Assembly: GCA_018061755.1 (NCBI GenBank)
Contig: JAGOTP010000005.1
Coordinates: 1 to 57,961 of the forward strand
Length of the DNA: 57,961 nucleotides
Reading direction: 5' to 3'
Source of the DNA: Patescibacteria group bacterium
Lineage (GTDB): Bacteria > Patescibacteriota > Patescibacteriia > 2-12-FULL-60-25
In this document: in pieces, positions 56,370-57,961 of the stretch
Layout: every line of letters begins with the position of its first letter
Numbering within the stretch: the first letter of the stretch is position 1
Position numbers and translations under genes: made by a program
Notes under the pieces: generated by a model
Databases searched by the model: none
Told to the model about the DNA's origin: nothing
The model's input: the letters and a program-made list of their open reading frames with translations, nothing else

Positions 56370-56448
56370 GGAGCAGTGGCGCAGCCTGGTAGCGCATCGG
56401 GAGCGCACCTCCCGAAGGTCGACAGTTCGAATCTGTCCTGCACCGCCC
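56370..56448 (+). tRNA. tRNA-like gene B, non-canonical (GCA at the anticodon position)
   Basis: Cloverleaf with acceptor GGAGCAG/CTGCACC (one A-A mismatch at the third pair), D-arm GCGC/GCGC, T-arm GACAG-TTCGAAT-CTGTC. The anticodon arm is longer than normal: TCGGGAG pairs with CTCCCGA, leaving only CGCAC unpaired. This five-base core is identical to the one in gene A. The body is Pro/fMet-like. Discriminator G is followed by CCCC, no CCA. Confidence 0.5.
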
Positions 56449-56478
56449 CGTTTCATCTCTGAAGTCTCTTGTCTCCCT

Positions 56479-56515
56479 GCGGGCCGATCCTCACTAATCC
56501 TGAGGGCCGGCCCGC
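56479..56515 (+). terminator. two-tier stem-loop after the tRNA-like pair
   Basis: GCGGGCC (56479-56485) pairs with GGCCCGC (56509-56515); inside, CCTCA pairs with TGAGG around a 7-base loop. GCTTCTATTTTAGGG follows. Same plan as the ends of the GC-rich units. Confidence 0.65.
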
Positions 56516-56588
56516 GCTTCTATTTTAGGGTTTTTCATAAAAACAGCGCTCTTTCATTTTGAGGCCTATTTTCGTACTATAGGCCAGT

Positions 56589-57961
56589 ATGTCGACCCCT
56601 CTTGTTGATGCCCAAAAAATCGAATGGTTTTTGAATCATGGAGTAGAAGAAGTTCTGCCTTCCAAACAAGGACTTCGTGAAAAGCTCCTGCGCGGTGAAC
56701 GTATTCGTATTTACTATGGGATCGATCCAACGGGTCCAACGATTCACATTGGTCATTTGATTCCGTTGATGAAGGTGGCGGAACTTCAGGCCTTGGGTCA
56801 TGAGATCATTATTTTAATTGGTGATTTTACGGGCATGATCGGTGATCCAACGGACAAAGGAGCTACTCGTCAACAGCTCACTCGTGAAAAAGTGCTGGAG
56901 AATTGTCGCCTGTACAAAGAGCAGATCGGCCACATCATTAAATTCGATGGACCAAATGCGGCACAATTACGCTTTAACAGCGAATGGTTGGCGAAGCTTT
57001 CGTTTGCGGATGTAATCGAGCTATCTGCGCATTTTACGGTTCAGCAGATGATGGAGAGAGATATGTTTGAAAAGCGCTTCCGTGGAGAAGTGCTCTGTCT
57101 CCGGTGTAAAAAACAATTTACTCCTAGTGGTCAAATTAAGTTTGTCGGTCCTACCATTCAAGATGAAGAAGAGGAGACTGGGAAAATGACCTTGTCGCTA
57201 GAAGTGTTGTCTAGTCTTTGTCCTAATTGCGGTCAGACTGTCCAGGAAACTTGGGATCAATTCTCTCGTACTAAGGGTTTGCCTAATCCAATAATTTTCC
57301 CGAAACCAATTCGATTGCATGAATTCTTTTACCCTCTGATGCAGGGCTATGATTCTGTTGCATTGGATGTAGATCTCGAAATTGGAGGCAACGATCAAAC
57401 CTTTAATATGTTGGCTGGTCGAACGTTGTTGCGTGAAATGAAGCACAAAGAAAAATTCGTCATGCGTTGTCGCTTGCTGGCTGATCCAACAGGCAAGAAG
57501 ATGGGTAAGTCTGAAGGGAACATGATTGCTCTGACGGATAGTCCGATTGATGCCTACGGCAAGATCATGAGCTGGACGGATGAGATGATTCTTCCTGGCT
57601 TTGAGATTCTGACGATGTTGTCAGATGCAGAAGTTGCAGAGCGCAAACAGAAGATTGAGGCGGGCGAGAATCCAATGGTCTTCAAGCGTGAGCTGGCCGA
57701 GCGAGTGGTGGCTTGGGCGTTTAGCCCTGAGGCAGCGACGCAAGCGTCCGAACATTTCAAGCACGTGCACCAGCAAGGCGAACGTCCAGAAGAAATTCCG
57801 GTGGTTGTGATTGAAGAAGTGGCGCTGTCTTTGGTGGATCTGTTGGTACGGACGGGCCTGGTTTCATCCAAAGGGGATGCCCGTCGTCAGATTGAGCAAA
57901 AGGCCGTTCGCGTTGATGATGTTGTAATCGAGGATGTGAGTGCGATAATTACGCTACGCGA
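56589..57961 (+). CDS. tyrS: Tyrosyl-tRNA synthetase with zinc-ribbon insertion (3' end outside window)
   Basis: Charges tRNA-Tyr. Class I motifs are YYGIDPTGPTIHIGHL (HIGH near residue 53) and KKMGKSEGN (KMSKS near residue 302). The catalytic domain is interrupted after MMERDMFEKRF by about 75 residues (about 165-240) carrying CLRC and CPNC pairs plus an acidic DEEEETG loop, then resumes at RLHEFFYPLMQGYDSVALD. The family runs these two parts almost directly together. The C-terminal S4-like domain (LVRTGLVSSKGDARRQIEQK) is present and the frame is still open at the window end. Starts at ATG 56589, close after the tRNA-like pair. Confidence 0.93.
   Translation, partial: MSTPLVDAQKIEWFLNHGVEEVLPSKQGLREKLLRGERIRIYYGIDPTGPTIHIGHLIPLMKVAELQALGHEIIILIGDFTGMIGDPTDKGATRQQLTREKVLENCRLYKEQIGHIIKFDGPNAAQLRFNSEWLAKLSFADVIELSAHFTVQQMMERDMFEKRFRGEVLCLRCKKQFTPSGQIKFVGPTIQDEEEETGKMTLSLEVLSSLCPNCGQTVQETWDQFSRTKGLPNPIIFPKPIRLHEFFYPLMQGYDSVALDVDLEIGGNDQTFNMLAGRTLLREMKHKEKFVMRCRLLADPTGKKMGKSEGNMIALTDSPIDAYGKIMSWTDEMILPGFEILTMLSDAEVAERKQKIEAGENPMVFKRELAERVVAWAFSPEAATQASEHFKHVHQQGERPEEIPVVVIEEVALSLVDLLVRTGLVSSKGDARRQIEQKAVRVDDVVIEDVSAIITLR

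Noticed and set aside
1441-56515. CRISPR arrays, insertion sequences and integrase or attachment sites
   Set aside because: No spaced direct repeats, transposase, recombinase or tRNA-end duplications were seen; GC-rich islands do not show target-site duplications on inspection.

Overview
The window reads as a chromosomal segment of a Candidate Phyla Radiation (Patescibacteria) bacterium. Evidence: many compact, often leaderless genes; families that recur in that radiation (DUF5671 membrane protein with a small partner, DUF5666 proteins beside a MacAB-type exporter, DUF3048 protein, LigB-like protein, TrmB-like regulator, a reduced PriA); and secreted proteins sharing a GQRR-type repeat domain. 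I cannot fix the class; Uhrbacteria/Magasanikbacteria-like is a guess. No phage, CRISPR array, insertion sequence or rRNA operon was seen.

Layout. 1-6.2 kb: gyrB 3' end, a TrmB-type regulator, two divergent GC-rich transcription units, a zinc-ribbon protein, ribosomal protein bL25, a DUF3048 protein and prmC. 6.2-11 kb: tRNA-Val, small membrane proteins, a GT-B-like glycosyltransferase, the DUF5671 pair and engB. 11.1-12.85 kb: two tandem, minus-strand, GC-rich units of about 0.8 kb each with their own promoters and no convincing ORF. 12.9-22.3 kb: ftsE-ftsX plus two unknown genes, pepF, Nudix hydrolases, another GC-rich small gene and an ABC-F ATPase. 22.3-29.2 kb: a minus-strand operon running from an ECF sigma factor through a membrane protein and a DUF5666-like protein to a MacA-like adaptor, MacB-like ATPase and permease, and a second DUF5666 protein; an SPFH protein lies upstream. 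29.3-36.4 kb: tRNA-Gln, a Cys-rich secreted protein, an Ig-like repeat surface protein, Nudix proteins, a Rieske protein and a thermonuclease. 36.4-47.2 kb: a 155-bp inverted-repeat element, fmt-def-priA-LigB, envelope proteins, an HIT protein and a PEGA protein. 47.3-58 kb: murA, an S41 protease, Nudix, a lytic transglycosylase, a DHH-like protein, valS, two odd tRNA-like genes and tyrS, which runs off the end.

Function. Most genes serve translation (bL25, prmC, fmt, def, valS, tyrS, engB, tRNAs), envelope building and remodelling (murA, ftsEX, transglycosylase, S41 protease, glycosyltransferases) or export and surface display. The least explained part is a set of five GC-rich transcription units (two plus three, at 1.4-2.8, 11.1-12.85 and 19.0-19.5 kb). 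Each sits between AT-rich spacers, has a consensus-like promoter (CTTGACA in four of five) and ends in a two-tier GC-rich stem-loop. Two of them look like large structured RNAs. The two tRNA-like genes before tyrS, which share an unusual CGCAC anticodon-loop core, and a zinc-ribbon insertion in TyrS are the other notable oddities.
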